64,000 nt of DNA from Phorcus lineatus (GCA_921293015.1 OV121096.1:24625729-24689728); one strand, 5' to 3'; numbered from the stretch's first letter, positions 10,665 to 24,599 are shown. Program-made: numbers and translations. Notes: a model not told the origin generated them from the letters alone.

Positions 10665-11225
10665 GGACTAATTTGAGTAATATCATGTTATTGGCACCAA
10701 ACAGGTCCGTGTTCAATACACCATCTACATTAACAATGTACAACTTTGTATGTCATATCTACTGCAACCGTTACTCTAATGAGGTGCCCTGACGCAGCAA
10801 CACATAGCTATTTCGCCTCAACTCAAATTAACTCAGATGAAATCTTGAATCTGCTTTCTTCCTATTGTCGTATGTGCCTACCAAAATACAAGCCCATTTT
10901 TATTTATAAAATGTATATACCCCTGAGGAGAAGATAAGCGCTGGGATATATCATCCTGCTGATCGACCTCAATGACGTCAATTGGATGATTCATGCAGAG
11001 AGGATCGAGGTTCTGCGGGGCGCCTAAGCTTTCACAGGTCAACAGGTCACCGGAGAGAAGACAGACAAAAATTTGATTCGTTCTAAAAACTGCTGGCTCT
11101 CAATATGACTTTCCTTCCGTTTTGTTCCCTCATATTTGTTATCCATTTTTCCTGATTTGTTCACTCTTTAGATCTTTTGAATGATTTTCATCCACATGTT
11201 CAATAACTGAACTATTGTTGAAAAG

Positions 11226-11262
11226 GTTTAAATCCCAACTCACTAACTCACGCACTCAATAA
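11226..11262 (+). repeat. SINE tail fragment
   Basis: GTTTAAATCCCAACTCACTA followed by ACTCACGCACTCA is the 3' tail shared by families A and B. No SINE body can be recognised upstream. Confidence 0.45.
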
Positions 11263-11278
11263 GGTCAGACCGAAACTA

Positions 11279-11330
11279 TCAGATTCAGATTCGTTTATTG
11301 AGCTCAAATCGCCACCAACGGTGGTACAAG
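11279..11330 (-). repeat. Possible LINE 3'-end relic
   Basis: On the minus strand, CAATAAACGAATCTGAATCT: a poly(A)-signal-like AATAAA followed by a short tandem tail, as in the LINE 3' ends near 36243, 37485 and 51333. No coding remnant is seen. Confidence 0.3.
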
Positions 11331-12775
11331 AGCAAAAAATTATATACGAATTGCTATGTCCTTGGGTGATCGAAGAATAACAATTGTGATACGTGACAGT
11401 TGCAGGGTATTGTTCAAAATCGACTTTCAAAACAATAACTCCAAGGATAGAATATTGCTTCATCTCCCGTAACCTGTGGAATACAGTTTGGGTGATAAAA
11501 ATTAAACAATTATTGACTTAGAGTAAGGTTGATAAAATGATTTATCGACCTTGGACAGGTGATTTTCATTTATAGATGCTTGCTTCATCATTTGAAATAT
11601 CCCAAAGTTCCAAAAGAATATGACCTTTAGTTTAGACATATTTTTCTGACAAAGATCAAATGGATTAAACACAACTGAACACACCTACTAGGCCTTCTCC
11701 TATAAGTAGTTGATTAAAGTAAATATGTTATGAAGATTAACAATTATTGATTAATTAATTCAGTGTTTACAAAGATGACTTTTGCTAGAAATGAACAGTG
11801 CAGTATTTTGCATACACGCGTATATCAAATTTATTATAAATAAAACATAATAATAGTGTAATGATAATGGTCAATCATTAGTGGTAACATATTTTCGATA
11901 AGAGCACATGTGTACATAATATATAAAACATCGTTCTAGACTTCACTGTGGCGGGCCGTCACAAGTAAGCGGGCCGTCTTCTTATCATTACCTTGAGTCT
12001 TTGATTGAATAGAATCGGTAAAAAAGAATTTTTTACACTCGGAAGCAGGTCATAAGACTTTTAAACACGTGCGAATTTGACGACGCTGTAAATTTTGGGA
12101 ACTTATTTTAAGGAGGTAGAAGATGAAATTGAATTGAGAGTGTATGGAATGTTAAATAATTATACTCATGTAAATGGTCTGCATGATTTCGGCTTTGCGG
12201 CAAACATAATTGTGTTACTTGGTTGTGTTTGAAAACTTTTTGTCATGCCAATAACAGTATTAAAAGACATTTCCTTTTGAAAACGTCGATCTAGAGTAAT
12301 TTATCTTTCGTTTGAGTATTTAGAATGAATGATTGTTAAGAGCCTAAATTTATGTTACAGAATCCTTGAGATGTTGAAAATGTATACAATTTAAATGGAA
12401 TATATTTGCAAAAGGAGACACAGCATAAGATAGTCTATGAAATAGTTTTATTTGTTTCTCATCTTAAAGTTAATCTTATACGACCTTCATATGTTGCACA
12501 GTACTATATGGGTTTATTTCAAACTGGTTTAGTCAATCGAAAAAGCAAAATACTTAATAAGTTATATTTTTTTATAAAACAAAACAAAGCAGCTTTACAT
12601 CATTTGCTGGAACTCAAATTCCACATTCTCATCCCACATGAACTAGTTATATGACCTATAAAGACTTATCCAACATAAATGAAGTTTTGTCTGCTTTAAA
12701 TTATTTTCCAAATAATGCCCCGCGCAAATTCAGTTTTCAATTAGTTTCAGACATTACATGTGAGAAATTGGCGTG
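11331..12775. other. Gene-free AT-rich DNA
   Basis: Only short chance ORFs without recognisable similarity. No RNA gene or repeat structure noticed. Confidence 0.45.
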
Positions 12776-12950
12776 TGCCACTGTCCGGTTTTCGATCACA
12801 AATCACGACTCACACACCTGTTTATTGTTCTTTTACTAAACTGTTAAGCATTATGTTGCCGATTTTCAGAAACAACCACATGAAGAAAACCACCATCTAT
12901 AAAGTTTGACATATTTGACGCCAACTACATTCTCTGTGCCCCTTTCAAAA
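12776..12950 (+). repeat. Dispersed repeat 'CTGTGTCCCTTT', copy 2
   Basis: CCACTGTCCGGTTTTCGATC at the left and AAAGTTTGACATATTTGACG followed by TCTCTGTGCCCCTTT at the right match the copy at 62158-62325 in the same order. The unit is about 170 bp. Family unknown; it could be a short non-autonomous element. Confidence 0.55.
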
Positions 12951-15570
12951 TCACAAGGAACATTCAGCCTTGAGTAATCCAGCATATAGTACACTAGTTA
13001 CTACAACCATCTTCAAATAGTGTTCAAAATAAGTAAGGGAGAAATAGGAATATTGATTTTGACCTATGTGTCAAAAGATAAAAATGTCCCTTTTGTATTT
13101 TCAACTTCTGTATTGAATTAGTCTACATTCACTTCTGTCAAGTTCATTTCAACAAGGAAGTCCTGAGACAATCTAGAACACAAGACACTTACATGTACAT
13201 AAAGCTATCTTCGTAACTTCAGACCATTGTGATAACATTGAGATACGATCACCTTATGTAGCTGAGGGGGGCTAAGTGCACGAACATGACGATTTATGAT
13301 ATCAAGACGTTATCATGTCAGCTTAATCTTTCTCCTGGGGACACTGGACAAATGGTATCATCTTTGATAGGAAATTTTATCAAGATTATTAATAGAATTA
13401 TCATATTATCTCGTTGGGAGAAAATAATGAGTGTCATTAGCGAGATGACAAATGTGAAGGCATTACTTAACTATATCAACAAGCAAAATGAATAAAAAGT
13501 CACTGACATAAAGCTGCATGCCAAAAGTTTGTTCACATAACTAGTTATATTAGTGCAAATATCATTAAATTTGTGATGTCTTTGGGGTATCGTAGCGTTG
13601 TTTAAAAGCTACGCATAATGTTGAAATTTCAATACAGTTTTGCAGAATCATTCTTCCTTTTTTTATCATACCTCACAATGAACCGTAACGGTTTTTGCAG
13701 GTCATTGAAGAGACCAGGGGTTACATTTCGAAAACATTAATTTGTTTTTCTTTTTATCTACAACATCCCTAATACGTTATCAAATGCTTTAAAACTAGTC
13801 ATACGTGTTCCTTTGCACTAAGTCATTGTGATTTTGCTGTTATTATTCTCATGAAGTCGATATGGAACATTTTTTTCGAAATTTAACGAAATAGAAATTT
13901 CGAAAATATGACCCCTTCTGTCTATTGCAACATGCCAAAATTCGAAGTTTTGCCCCACAGACTTGACGATCCCTAAATATGTTCAAGAATGGCTATTTCA
14001 CACCTGGACAATGGATGATCCTTTGTAAGTTTTTCTGAAGTTATTTTATTGACGTCTAAAGTAAACCAAAATTACATGATATTTGCACTACGAATCAATG
14101 GTAAGTGAACAAACTTTCGGTATGCAGCTGTATTGATTTTAGAAAATTTTACCATGAATAATTCTTTGGGTGATAAGATTTGAGCGTTTACAAATTTACT
14201 GCTCGCCAGATTGTTGACGATGAAACCCTTAAATGTTATGAATAAATATGAACAAATATTAATTCTTTATCATTATTATGAAATAAAATGTTTTAGAATT
14301 TTTTCATTAGTTCTTTATTCATGACATAGCACCAAATTATTTTCAACCTTGAACTTTGTTTTCGTACCTTGAACTTTGACTTCACGCATATCTCTCATAA
14401 ATACGAACATGAACGAAATATGAACATATATTTTCTAACAGTAACTTGCAAAGAATCATGGAAGAGATCCGTAAATAAGTTCCTCTTATTTTGACAAATC
14501 AATATGTTGTGTCCATAGATCCTAAAGAAATATATTCATGGAATGAGGATATCAAATTCACCTGGTACAGTTTCCATCCCAAAAGGATTAGTACATCAAG
14601 CGAATCCTTATTTAAGACATAATCCCTTTCAGGAAATGAAGTCGAGGGCTTGGAACCCGTTTCAGCATATGTGTAATGGAGGTATCAGCTTACAAATGTC
14701 AAATGTGAAACAGTAGGTCCGAATGTTTCTCTGAATATGGTTTTCAATTCGTTTGGTTGGCTTAAATGATGCTTGGTAAGCAAATTGAAATCAAATACAT
14801 ACTTTAACATTTGAATCCATGACTTTTTCTTAAACCTTTATTCACCATATGATTTGTTGAATATCATTTTTTTAATCTAAGTGTCATCAAGGTATCAGTT
14901 TTGATGACTGAAAAATCTTGAACAGGTTTATTTTTTTCCTTAGCAATAGACAACTAGACACATTGAAATACGAATAATTCTGTTTACAAAGTGTTAACAA
15001 CCTGCAATTTTCTACAGTTTATCTACGGGAATTGTATATCTTATATATTTATAAATTATAAATTTATTATAAAAAGTTGGTTTCCTAGCTTCGGTAATAT
15101 TCCAGTCCAATCGTAGAAACAAAAGATATGATATTATTCACGCAAATGGCATCAGATAACTTACGAAAATCATGCTTTTACTTTAAACGAATAAAAATAA
15201 AAGTAATGCTCTCTTTTATTCCAATACTAAACCCAATATTAGAAGTAAAATCGTCCCTAAGGGTTTACAATAAAGTTTATGTAAGCTAATACATAGGCAG
15301 ATAAGGAAAGCTCAACATTAGGATTAAGCCAGTTTTGTGATCGAATAAAAAGAACTATTGTTGTTATGAAATGATTACATTTTCTAGAACAAGTAGAACT
15401 GTCATTTTTAGTAAGATGAGTGTAATCGTTTTACTTTTTATCATTTTTAACTATCGTGGAACAAGTAACAATTCATGTAACAATTAAGCCTTTTGAAAAC
15501 TTGTAACGTAACGTCAATTTTGTGAGTTGAAAGAATCATCTATTTCCAGTTATTTATAAGATGGTGTGTT
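12951..15570. other. Gene-free AT-rich DNA
   Basis: No recognisable gene. A small palindromic patch of GAAATTTCGAAA type lies near 13880-13905. Nothing else stands out. Confidence 0.45.
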
Positions 15571-15692
15571 TGTAGTTATTCATAGTTATTCGTAGTTATG
15601 CATAGTTATTTGTACTTATGCATAGTTATTTGTAGTTATGCATAGTTATTTGTAGTTATGCATAGTTATTTGTAGTTATGCATAGTTATTCG
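15571..15692 (+). repeat. 20-bp satellite, about six units
   Basis: Alternating 10-mers CATAGTTATT and TGTAGTTATG repeat with almost no change from 15571 to 15692. The array is short, and the near identity suggests recent expansion. Confidence 0.9.
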
Positions 15693-18600
15693 CTTACACC
15701 AAAGGTAAGACAATTGTTCTTGAAATTGGTTATGGCTTGAATTGAATTCAATACGTGAAATTACTAAATTAGTCGATTTATTATACAGCTCATATGAATT
15801 TTGTTCTACGCCTTGGTGTTAAGCCACAAAATGAAGTTGAAGGCCATGACTACTTAATTCAAGCCGATTTTTAATATACATATTTACCTGAGAATTTGAT
15901 GCAAAATGTGTGTTTGCAAAGGATAGTAAATAATGTCAAATATCCATTTATATCTTTGTTAATAAATTGAAAGTTATGGTTAATTAGATTGTTTGCATGT
16001 AGACACGTTTATGTTAGAACTGCTACTGACATATTTTACTAACAAATGTTATTTGAGACGTTGAAAGGTTTGTAAAAACTAAACTATATCGCTCTTTATA
16101 ATAAGAATGTGCCTCATCGTCTTTTCATTCATAATGGATGTGTTCTTGGTGAGTAAAACCATTCATGACTTGCAGGTTTTCTTCTGATCTTGGTTCAATA
16201 ACACATCAGGATTTTCTTATCAGAATAAAAAAATAGTCATTACCTCAAATTCCACACAATATGGAAACCTGAGAGCTCACGATCGTAAAAGAACTGTAGA
16301 GTAGGAAGAGCTTTTTCATCTCTGAATAGCTGATGACTCCGGATCTTTTTGGCGTCTAGTGACTAGGTGAATATACGTGTTAACATTCTCCAATCATAAT
16401 GACATGTTATTCATGCCTACCTAACACACGATCTCACCATGGCTCGACAGGGGTCAAGCCTTGTGCCCTTTTACGCCAATCAATCAGCAAGGAGATCGTC
16501 GTCATGATTCTATACGAGTGTGGACTTGCGATGGATTAAACTGAAGGAAAATGAAGGTCGTGGATGAAGACAGAAGGCACTGCTGCTTAGAGATATGGTG
16601 AGCTCTAACTCAAGCAAGGTATTGAGTAAAGTAACTTATGTAAATTTTGATGAGGTAAAATGGTATCTTTTAGATATATTTTTTTTTATAAATTAAGAAC
16701 AACATTTTTAACAACTGCTAAGCATATGTTGTCATATACATATTCTATCTATAAAAACACATGATTATTGCCATAAACACTAAGCGTCATCAATACAGTT
16801 GCACACGTTTTATGTTTGCTTTTCGAAGTAATCTTTTTAAAACTATCGGTGATAACATACTTCCAGTATTTCATCATGGGAAACAGCCCATATTACGAGC
16901 TTGCGGATCAATGCGAAGTCATCGCCAATAACGATGATGATTTTATATCTTCGTATTGTAGGTTTAACTGAAGAATTAACTTTGCTTAAAAATATGCATA
17001 TCTGTCATGTCATTACCATCAGGCCATAAGAAGTTCTAGCAAAATAATCAATGAGATAGAGATATTTTGATCAAAATAATTATTTACCTTTGTCACAATG
17101 TATCCTAGTTATCCTAGTTCAATCTAGTATAATGTTCAGAACAAAAGAAAAACTGATTGTTAATAAAAACTTGTTCAGGCCTAACAATTAACTTTTAAAC
17201 AAGAGTTAACTATTTAGAGATGAAAAACACAAACATCAGCTTTAATCAAAGGAAACATTTGACTTCGAAAGAATCTTAGAGGTAATGTTCAAGATAACTT
17301 GATGGAAAATGTCTTTGATCCTTAGATGTACAAAAGGCTCACTCAGTAACGATGTTGGACAGTCATTGAAGTTACTGAAAGTCAAAGTTTCGAAAAGAGA
17401 TGTAATTAACCTCCCCATTACATGGTAGGAAATTATATGATTTGTGTGCTTAGATACGGTAGATGAAAAACGACCCGGATTAAGTTGTATTTTCATGTAT
17501 AATGACGTTCATATATAAATCTGGTGAAACGAAATTAAATGATGTTCCAAATGTAATAAATTCTTCTCAACGCACATACACATGACTCCAAATCGACCTT
17601 TTCTATCTCGAAACTTATACAAATGTTGCCAAATGTCTGTAGATATTTGCAGGGATATCAATATCAATTCGTCTGTGCTCTTTGATCTATAAGGTCTTCA
17701 TATAAGTAATGAATGGTGACATTTAGATAATCTTTCATCTCTGTATGATCAGAGAAACTTTTCAGAACAAGTCTCCACCACTCAAACTGTCAATGTGGTG
17801 TTAGTAAATTTCATTGATGTTTAAAAGCTACGAATGTCTAGTGTGTAACATCGTCATCGTCATCATCATCATCATCATGACGCATGAGCTTTATGATGGT
17901 ACATACATATGTTGCTGAGAAAGCCTCCAGGAAAAGGAAAAAGTTTTCAGACTTGATTTGAACACAGAAAGATCTGCTTCTGTTCTCAAATGTGACTATT
18001 CCAAAGATTAGGGCCATCGCAAAAGACCTATAACCATATGTTTTGCCCTTGTCTAAGGAGATGAAAGCAGACACTGATCATATGACCGGAGGGAACTTGC
18101 TGGATTATAGGGCTTGAACAGATCACTGAGGTACTGAGAAGCTAGACTATTCATACTTTGATGATAAGCAGCAGAGCTTAAATATCTTCAAAATAACAAT
18201 ATATAATCTCTAAGCTCGAAGCTCCTTTCCTTATGAAACCTGAAATAAATTCATTTCGTCATCGTACTGATCAAGAGAGTCATGGTCATATTATTTCTTC
18301 GTCCTAAAAACCTCCTTGAAAGACATTTGGATTATTGTTTCATCGTCTTCATGGAAAAGACGCCAGACAATCGGGTCATAATCAGGTTATCCATGGAGGT
18401 GAATCCAGCAATTTCATAAAACTAGACAAATTATTCTGTTTGTGAAATCGATTGATTAATATATTTGATTCATAGAGGGAGAGTTTGTGTGTAACGTGTC
18501 ATGACCTTACAAAACACGAAATATATTCATAATCGCTCCTGCTTGCCTTGGAGCAAAATTGTAAAACAAAACACATCTTATCTTAACGTATCGACTTTTC

Positions 18601-21600
18601 GAAGGATGGACTGTTGCTTGACAACATAGGGTTCAGCCTTTAGAGCCATTTTTCACCGAATATGTTGTGTTTCAAAACTTACAAGTATTACATATTGTTG
18701 CTATGAAATAACCCACCTGGGTGAATATTGTTACGGAATATAGCCTTAGACATGTTCATAAAACCGTCACGAGAATCATATATGTCAAAATCAAAAATAG
18801 TTTTCAAAATATTTCAATGATAACATTACGATTGAAGAACTTTGTTCTCGTTCGAACACGATAAATCTCTACATCAAACTTGCAAACAGTTTTAACTCAG
18901 AGTACCCTTATTCAATGACTAATTGTATTATACCCTGTATATTTGTATCTTATTCCATCAGCCTTCCTGCTCACAACTCTCCTCTGTCCTTTGTGTATAC
19001 AGACAATATATGACCCACTTGCTTCAGATAGATTGCTAAACCAATTTGTCCTTGATGTGGAATTCAATGTACAGTGGAGTGATGCTTAGTATTCTTTAGG
19101 GAGACATTACTTCAGAATAATTGAATTTTATTTCGGAATTGGATAGTCATCAATGCTGTGTATTTCTCCAAGAAGAAGATACTCTCTTTCTTGTGTGATG
19201 TTATGTACAAAAATATGAAAGCTATCTAAAACTTGCCACTGCTTGCCAATTAACATATGGATTATAAATCAACAAGTATATCTAGAAATTTAAAAAAAAG
19301 GTCATTGACACAAAAATAATTAACTATGAAAGTGAAAATACCAAGGCATTAGATACACAAAACATTAATTTTTCACTGTTTTATCGGAATTTTATTGGCT
19401 TCAACATCTTGAAGAAAGAATACATATTTCATAACATTCTTATCACATATTTCTTTGTGTTTGATGACTTACATATTTCTAGGTGTTTTTAAAAAAATCA
19501 AAATCTTTTCTTTTTATTTCTTTATTATTATGGTTTATTTCAAGGTGATTATTGGTGAAGGGGTATAAGAGTTTAGAACCTAAATACGCTGGTTATATTT
19601 GCAGTATTTATACTTTTAGAAAAAAACAACTTCAAAATAAGCATTTATGGTTTGCTGTTCTCATGACTAGGATATTTCAAACAGGTCGGGGATTTAAAAG
19701 TTTTAAGACGCAGGTGAAATGTTCAGCTCGAATATCTCATCATCTTGCCTATTTGATTTTTCTCGGGTAGTTTATGTGTGTGTTCAAGATGAAACAGATA
19801 ACGTGATATTTTATGGTAATGTATGTATTTACATATGGTCAAAGGACCCAAACGTATTTTTTGGAAAATTCATATCTATAATATTTTGTTCATACATTGG
19901 GTAGCAACGATAAAGATTCTCAGCTGCCATATGAAATCATTTAAACTTTCGAATGGAAAAGTGTGACCAAACAAATTACAGCCTATGTGTTGATCTATTC
20001 CTATTCTGCTTTAAAATTGTGAAATATCTTATATACGGTTAAAAATTATACATACTGCTGTCTGCTAACATCGTTAGTAGATATAACTATACTTCGAAGG
20101 TATATGAAGGTATATTCTAGGTAAAAAAAGAAGGCATTCACTTTGCATTTTGGGAAACTTGCTGAAACCTGAAACCTGAAACCTCAAGCAAGAAAATAGA
20201 GTTTTGCCGAAAATACGATACAAGTGCTAACCGATGAAGTCCAATTCCTCAAATGAAGTAAGATAGAATCTTTAAATCGTTTAGTAATTTATTGATTTCA
20301 GTAACATTTTCTCTTTTGGTAGTCTGTTTCGTCTGTAGAGCAAATACAAGTTTTTAGTTAACCGTGAAATTAATCCTGTGTTGAAAAAACAAGAAACATC
20401 AAAGTCTGCCGCCTGTCGACTCTATGCTATTTTGGAATTTCTAAGTGTCGACTTCCTGCTACTCCCCCCCCCCTTACAGCAACCCAAACTTTCCCATTAG
20501 CAGCTTCATGTGTCATCAAGGGATTACATATAGTTCTAGAACGAGAACCTTGACCATGGCGAGATCCAACATCCCGAGTTCCTCTATTATGTATATCTTG
20601 TTCTTTAAAATTGACATAAAGTATACCAACAGAAATATTACTTACATTATGGCAAGCATTTCTGAGAGAGATTGATAATCAGTGTGACCTTAATATGTGT
20701 TTTAATGACATGCATTCGTTGACCATTCCACGTTCCTCTCTTAAGTCCATGTCTACTAAGAGGCATATAACAAAGGAACACTCATATCTAATAATCCATG
20801 CAGATTCACTGCTGTTGTAGTTCTCTCTGTAGTGCAGGCAGGAAGGAATCAATTTAGGTGATATTTGATATGCGATATTGTCATTTCTCCTTGTTGTGAA
20901 TTCTGTTCCAAGTTTCCTGGTATCTGACGATTCGAATGAATGTCAGATTAACGTTAATTGTCAAAAGATGGTTTGCTGTGCAACTATCTTTGTGGTCCAG
21001 ATACATGTCCATTGCTATACAAATGCCCAAAAGTCACCGAACCACAGTTGGTGCAATTCGCGTATCACGATTTTTGGTACATACGATTGAATCTAGATTG
21101 CATTTAGATGATATGTCTAAGAAGTGTATACATTATTTCTATCGCCTTGTTTATTTAACGTTACACACATGTGATAACAAACTTTTTATCTGAACATATT
21201 TGGGTATAATTAAATTTATATTATACTTATCTTGATAAATCTAAACATTTTATAACTGGAATTTTGTTGTTGAATTTTTGACGTTCACAAGAGCAGTAAC
21301 TCATATCAACACTTCAATAAACTATTCGCCTTTCTGCTCCTTATGCTGCAGCAACTTCCCGAGAGATCGGTGATTATTCTCTTATCCTCAATGGGGAATA
21401 GTGCTTCTACTCTAATTGTGGGATTACCGAGAAATCCTGACTGACCTTTCAGTTATCAGATTCCTGAACAGTAGATAACGGTGACGAGCATTCGTTCAGC
21501 AGAAAGTAAGAAGGGTATTAGGGTCATTGCAATAAATTCATGTACATGTAATCATGTTGATAAAGTGAATATGTTGTAGTTTTGTTTAGCTAAAGATAAA

Positions 21601-22684
21601 TCATATAATTAATTATCATTAACATCATTTTTTTAAATTTAATTTTTCATAATAAATTTTAATTATTTAACAGTTTCTTTTTTAATAAAACAATTTTGCG
21701 ACAGATAAATAAAACTAAATGAAACTGGATTAAAATATTTTCCAATTTATATGCTGTCAACGCCATTTATATCTATACTCAAAATGTGTGCTCAAGACGT
21801 TTTTGGTTATGAATACTAAAATGTGCTCGCCACTACAATGAAGAATCTACAGTACGTATAGATGTATATTTACCATTATAAGATCACGCCTTTGAGAAGA
21901 CTTGCCCTACCGGAGTCAGACTGCAAGTGCCAAGTGAATTGCAAGACTGTTTCCTTGTATTTACAAATTCACTGACTATATTATCGTTGTATTGTCAGCT
22001 TATTTTTCAACAAATAGCCGTGACCTTCAACTATTACTTCAAGGACAACAAAAGCACATGGTCATGCTTGTTAAGCTGTGTTTACTGTCAGACTGAAGTA
22101 CAGGGCCGGGTCAGTCCAAAAATTGGCTGATGGCAAAAATAGGGATCCATATGTGGAATAGGGATTGAGGATGTGGAACCGGATTTTGATTAATTTATAA
22201 CAATTATACATTCAGTCGGGAATATCTAGATCTGCAAAATGGCGAGAGGCGCTGATTTGAGCATCCAATGATGTGGGTTTGATGTCAGTGTCATTGGGTA
22301 GGTTCATTGATGTTAAGCTTAGCCCAAGATTCTTTATTGAAGTGGACAGACAAGACGTCGCCAGAGAGTTTGTTGATTCATAGTGTATCAACTAAATGAC
22401 AAAAAACTAAACGGTAACTTGTTTGTTAATGAACTGTTTCCGATAGATGTATGACCTTTTCATAAATTTTGAAACATAAATTTATCTTATTCTGTGAACA
22501 TCCTTCCATTTCATGAAATTCATTGTCTTCCTTTACGTGTTGTGGATTGCGTCAATAAGCTGCATTATGTTTTTTACTTTATCCATTATTATTTATCATT
22601 TTTTTAAAAAGAGATGGAAACTGCAAGTTTAAATGAATTTGGTTTCTTGCAAACAAAAACAGACAAATTTACTGAGGGAAGAGT
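15693..22684. other. Gene-free AT-rich DNA, about 7 kb
   Basis: Apart from the ATC microsatellite at 17850-17879 I recognise nothing. A GC-richer patch at about 16440-16600 ends in a donor-like GTGAGC, but no matching exon or protein similarity was found. A long C run sits near 20463-20472. Confidence 0.45.
17850..17879 (+). repeat. (ATC)n microsatellite
   Basis: TCGTCATCGTCATCATCATC and further ATC units. The minus-strand poly-aspartate ORF across it is an artefact of this tract. Confidence 0.9.
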
Positions 22685-22689
22685 ACTTC

Positions 22690-22880
22690 GATGCAGCCTA
22701 TTAAGCGCTTTGAGCAACCGTGTAGGTCCATACCTTCCCTTGTTCAGGTACCCAATTGCCCAGGGACACAACACACGACATGATACAGGTTACAAATGTT
22801 TGGTGCCTCCAACGGGATTCGAACCCGGACCATTGGCATGAAAGGCCAGCATGATAACCCCTACACCAGTGTGCAATCCA
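22690..22880 (-). mobile_element. SINE family C, tRNA-derived
   Basis: On the minus strand a tRNA-like head reads TGGTGTAGGGGTTATC (A-box side), then TGGCCTTTCATGCCA, an anticodon stem-loop with TTC in the loop. The B box GGTTCGAATCC follows (22825-22815). The acceptor arms do not pair, so it is not a working tRNA gene; the anticodon loop suggests descent from tRNA-Glu. A body of about 110 bp follows (TTGTGTCCCTGGGCAATTGG). It lies just before the LINE at 22893. Confidence 0.65.
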
Positions 22881-22892
22881 TCTAGAGAGTAT

Positions 22893-23297
22893 TAGATGAT
22901 TTTATTTGTGATTGTAGTTACAGATAAAACCATATATATTGTAAGTTTAAGTATTCAGTTAGGCTTATCATAGCATATGATTCCTAACATTCCTTTCTTT
23001 ACAGTACGCATCGGTATGGAATTTTAATTTCACTAATGATTATCAATGTACATATTTTTTATATAGAAGTTAAGCGCTTGTACAGGCAGCACGGATAGAT
23101 GATTTTATTTGTGATTGTAGTTACAGATAAAACCATATATATTGTAAGTTTAAGTATTCAGTTAGGCTTATCATAGCATATGATTTCTAACATTCCTTTC
23201 TTTACAGTACGCATCGGTATTGGATTTTAATTTCACGAATGATTATCAATATATATATTTTTTATATAGAAGTTAAGCGCTTGTACAGGCAGCACGG
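22893..23297 (+). repeat. Two 203-bp tandem monomers at the LINE 5' end
   Basis: Unit 1 is 22893-23095 and unit 2 is 23096-23297, each starting TAGATGATTTTATTTGTGAT and ending TACAGGCAGCACGGA. I count about six differences in 203 bases, roughly 97% identity. The second unit runs straight into the LINE body. Head-to-tail 5' monomers that carry the promoter are known from some LINEs such as mouse L1; a promoter role here is inference. Confidence 0.85.
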
Positions 23298-23928
23298 ACA
23301 ACCTATTGCTCTCACTTTTTCTCTTCTTTCTACTGGTTATAGACAATTGTTTTGTACAAGAATTGGCATACAAGATGGATACATACCAGTGAATTTGATG
23401 GTGAAGTTTCTGAGAATGCTGACTTTATGGATTGTGAATTTTTTACAAGTTTGTGTTTGTATTTCCACAACATTGACAGTGAACCCAGTGAGTTTCATCT
23501 CACCACCAAGCCTTCATACAAAAGACTTTTTGTACTCCATACATCGCCCAAGCTGTACTATGCTGTCCGTTGATAGGATTACATATGGAAGACAATGCTT
23601 GTTTGAAATCAAGGACTGTGAAACTAAATCACTTCCAATCCTCACATGTTGCACTCTGAGTGATAATGGTGAATGCATGTTGGCTTTCCCACACAAGAGG
23701 AAAACAATACGTGGCAGGAAGGCTGGTAGGAGGAGAAAGATCAAAGCCCACCCCAGCTCACTGATCGATGGACCAATCAATGTTAACCTACCGAGAACAT
23801 CAGACACTGAACTCAACCAACCACTAACCCGAGGAATAGAGGAGAACCCTCTTATACACCCAAAAGCATTACAAGACAACTTGAATCTGTCTCCACTCAA
23901 CATACAATCTGCCAGAAATAAATGCTAA
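23239..23928 (+). pseudogene. LINE upstream ORF segment
   Basis: An open stretch of 229 codons. The first part overlaps the second 5' monomer and has no recognisable domain. From about residue 150 it carries a strongly basic run (HKRKTIRGRKAGRRRK) that may bind nucleic acid. Its end, LNLSPLNIQSARNKC, is the conserved start of a LINE endonuclease domain, so the stop at 23926-23928 lies within what should be one long ORF2. Confidence 0.6.
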
Positions 23929-23942
23929 ATACTTCTTGACCT

Positions 23943-24599
23943 GAATTTGATGAAAACATAGATATTCTTGTCTTGACTGAGACTTGGCTAAATACCACTG
24001 GTGATGAACAAGCCATTGCAGCATTGACACCTGAAAATTTCAAGTTTCATCATAAGTCTAGGCCATCTCGAGGCTGAGGTGTTGCCATTGTCTATCGTGA
24101 TCATCTACACGTATCATTTCCATCAAATCAGACTTTTCAAGTTTCTTCTTTTGAATTCATTGAGACACTACTCACACATGGGAAAACAGCAACCAGAATC
24201 ATTGTGATTTATCGACCGCCACCATCTCAAAAGAATAACTTCTCTTTCAAATTGTTCTATGATGAATTCAGTCATTTTTTGGACATACTATCACATGCGA
24301 AAGGCAGGTTACTTATCATTGGTGATTTCAACATACATTTTGACAATATAACCCACTGTGACACCCATAAAATGATAAAGCGGCTTGAAGGTCACAACCT
24401 GATTCAGCACGTATCTGCTGCCACACACAAGTCCGGCCATATCATAGATTGGGTAGTAACAAGAAACTCTGAAAGCCCCCTGTGTTCCACATCAGTTTCT
24501 GACTTACAGATATCTGATCATTTCCTTGTGTCCTTGGTTTTGGATACTACGAGACCACTAAGACCAAAATGGATACAGGATCTTTTAGATATGACATGA
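23943..24599 (+). pseudogene. LINE endonuclease domain (APE/EEP family)
   Basis: In this frame the sequence reads DENIDILVLTETWL, then VIYRPPP, GDFNIHFD (GDFN at 24322-24333) and SDLQISDHFLV. These are the E, Y, D-N and D-H catalytic motifs of the exonuclease-endonuclease-phosphatase fold, which nicks target DNA. A TGA at 24075-24077 falls in a glycine-rich stretch (RG*GVAIVYR). The frame also differs from the segments before and after it, so frameshifts lie near 23930-23945 and 24570-24597. Confidence 0.85.

Noticed and set aside
15571-15692. CRISPR-like short regular repeat
   Set aside because: There are no unique spacers; the units are contiguous satellite DNA in an animal genome.
16440-16600. 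Possible 5' exon ending at a GTGAGC donor
   Set aside because: No open frame with similarity, no partner exon and no conserved start; one donor-like site is not enough.
17838-18074. Minus-strand ORF with a poly-aspartate end
   Set aside because: The aspartates come from the (ATC)n tract and the rest has no recognised similarity.
22805-22875. Possible tRNA-Glu gene
   Set aside because: Boxes and anticodon loop are present, but the acceptor arms do not pair and a SINE body follows.
23514-23903. 129-codon ORF on the minus strand
   Set aside because: It is antisense to the LINE upstream ORF segment and has no recognised similarity.
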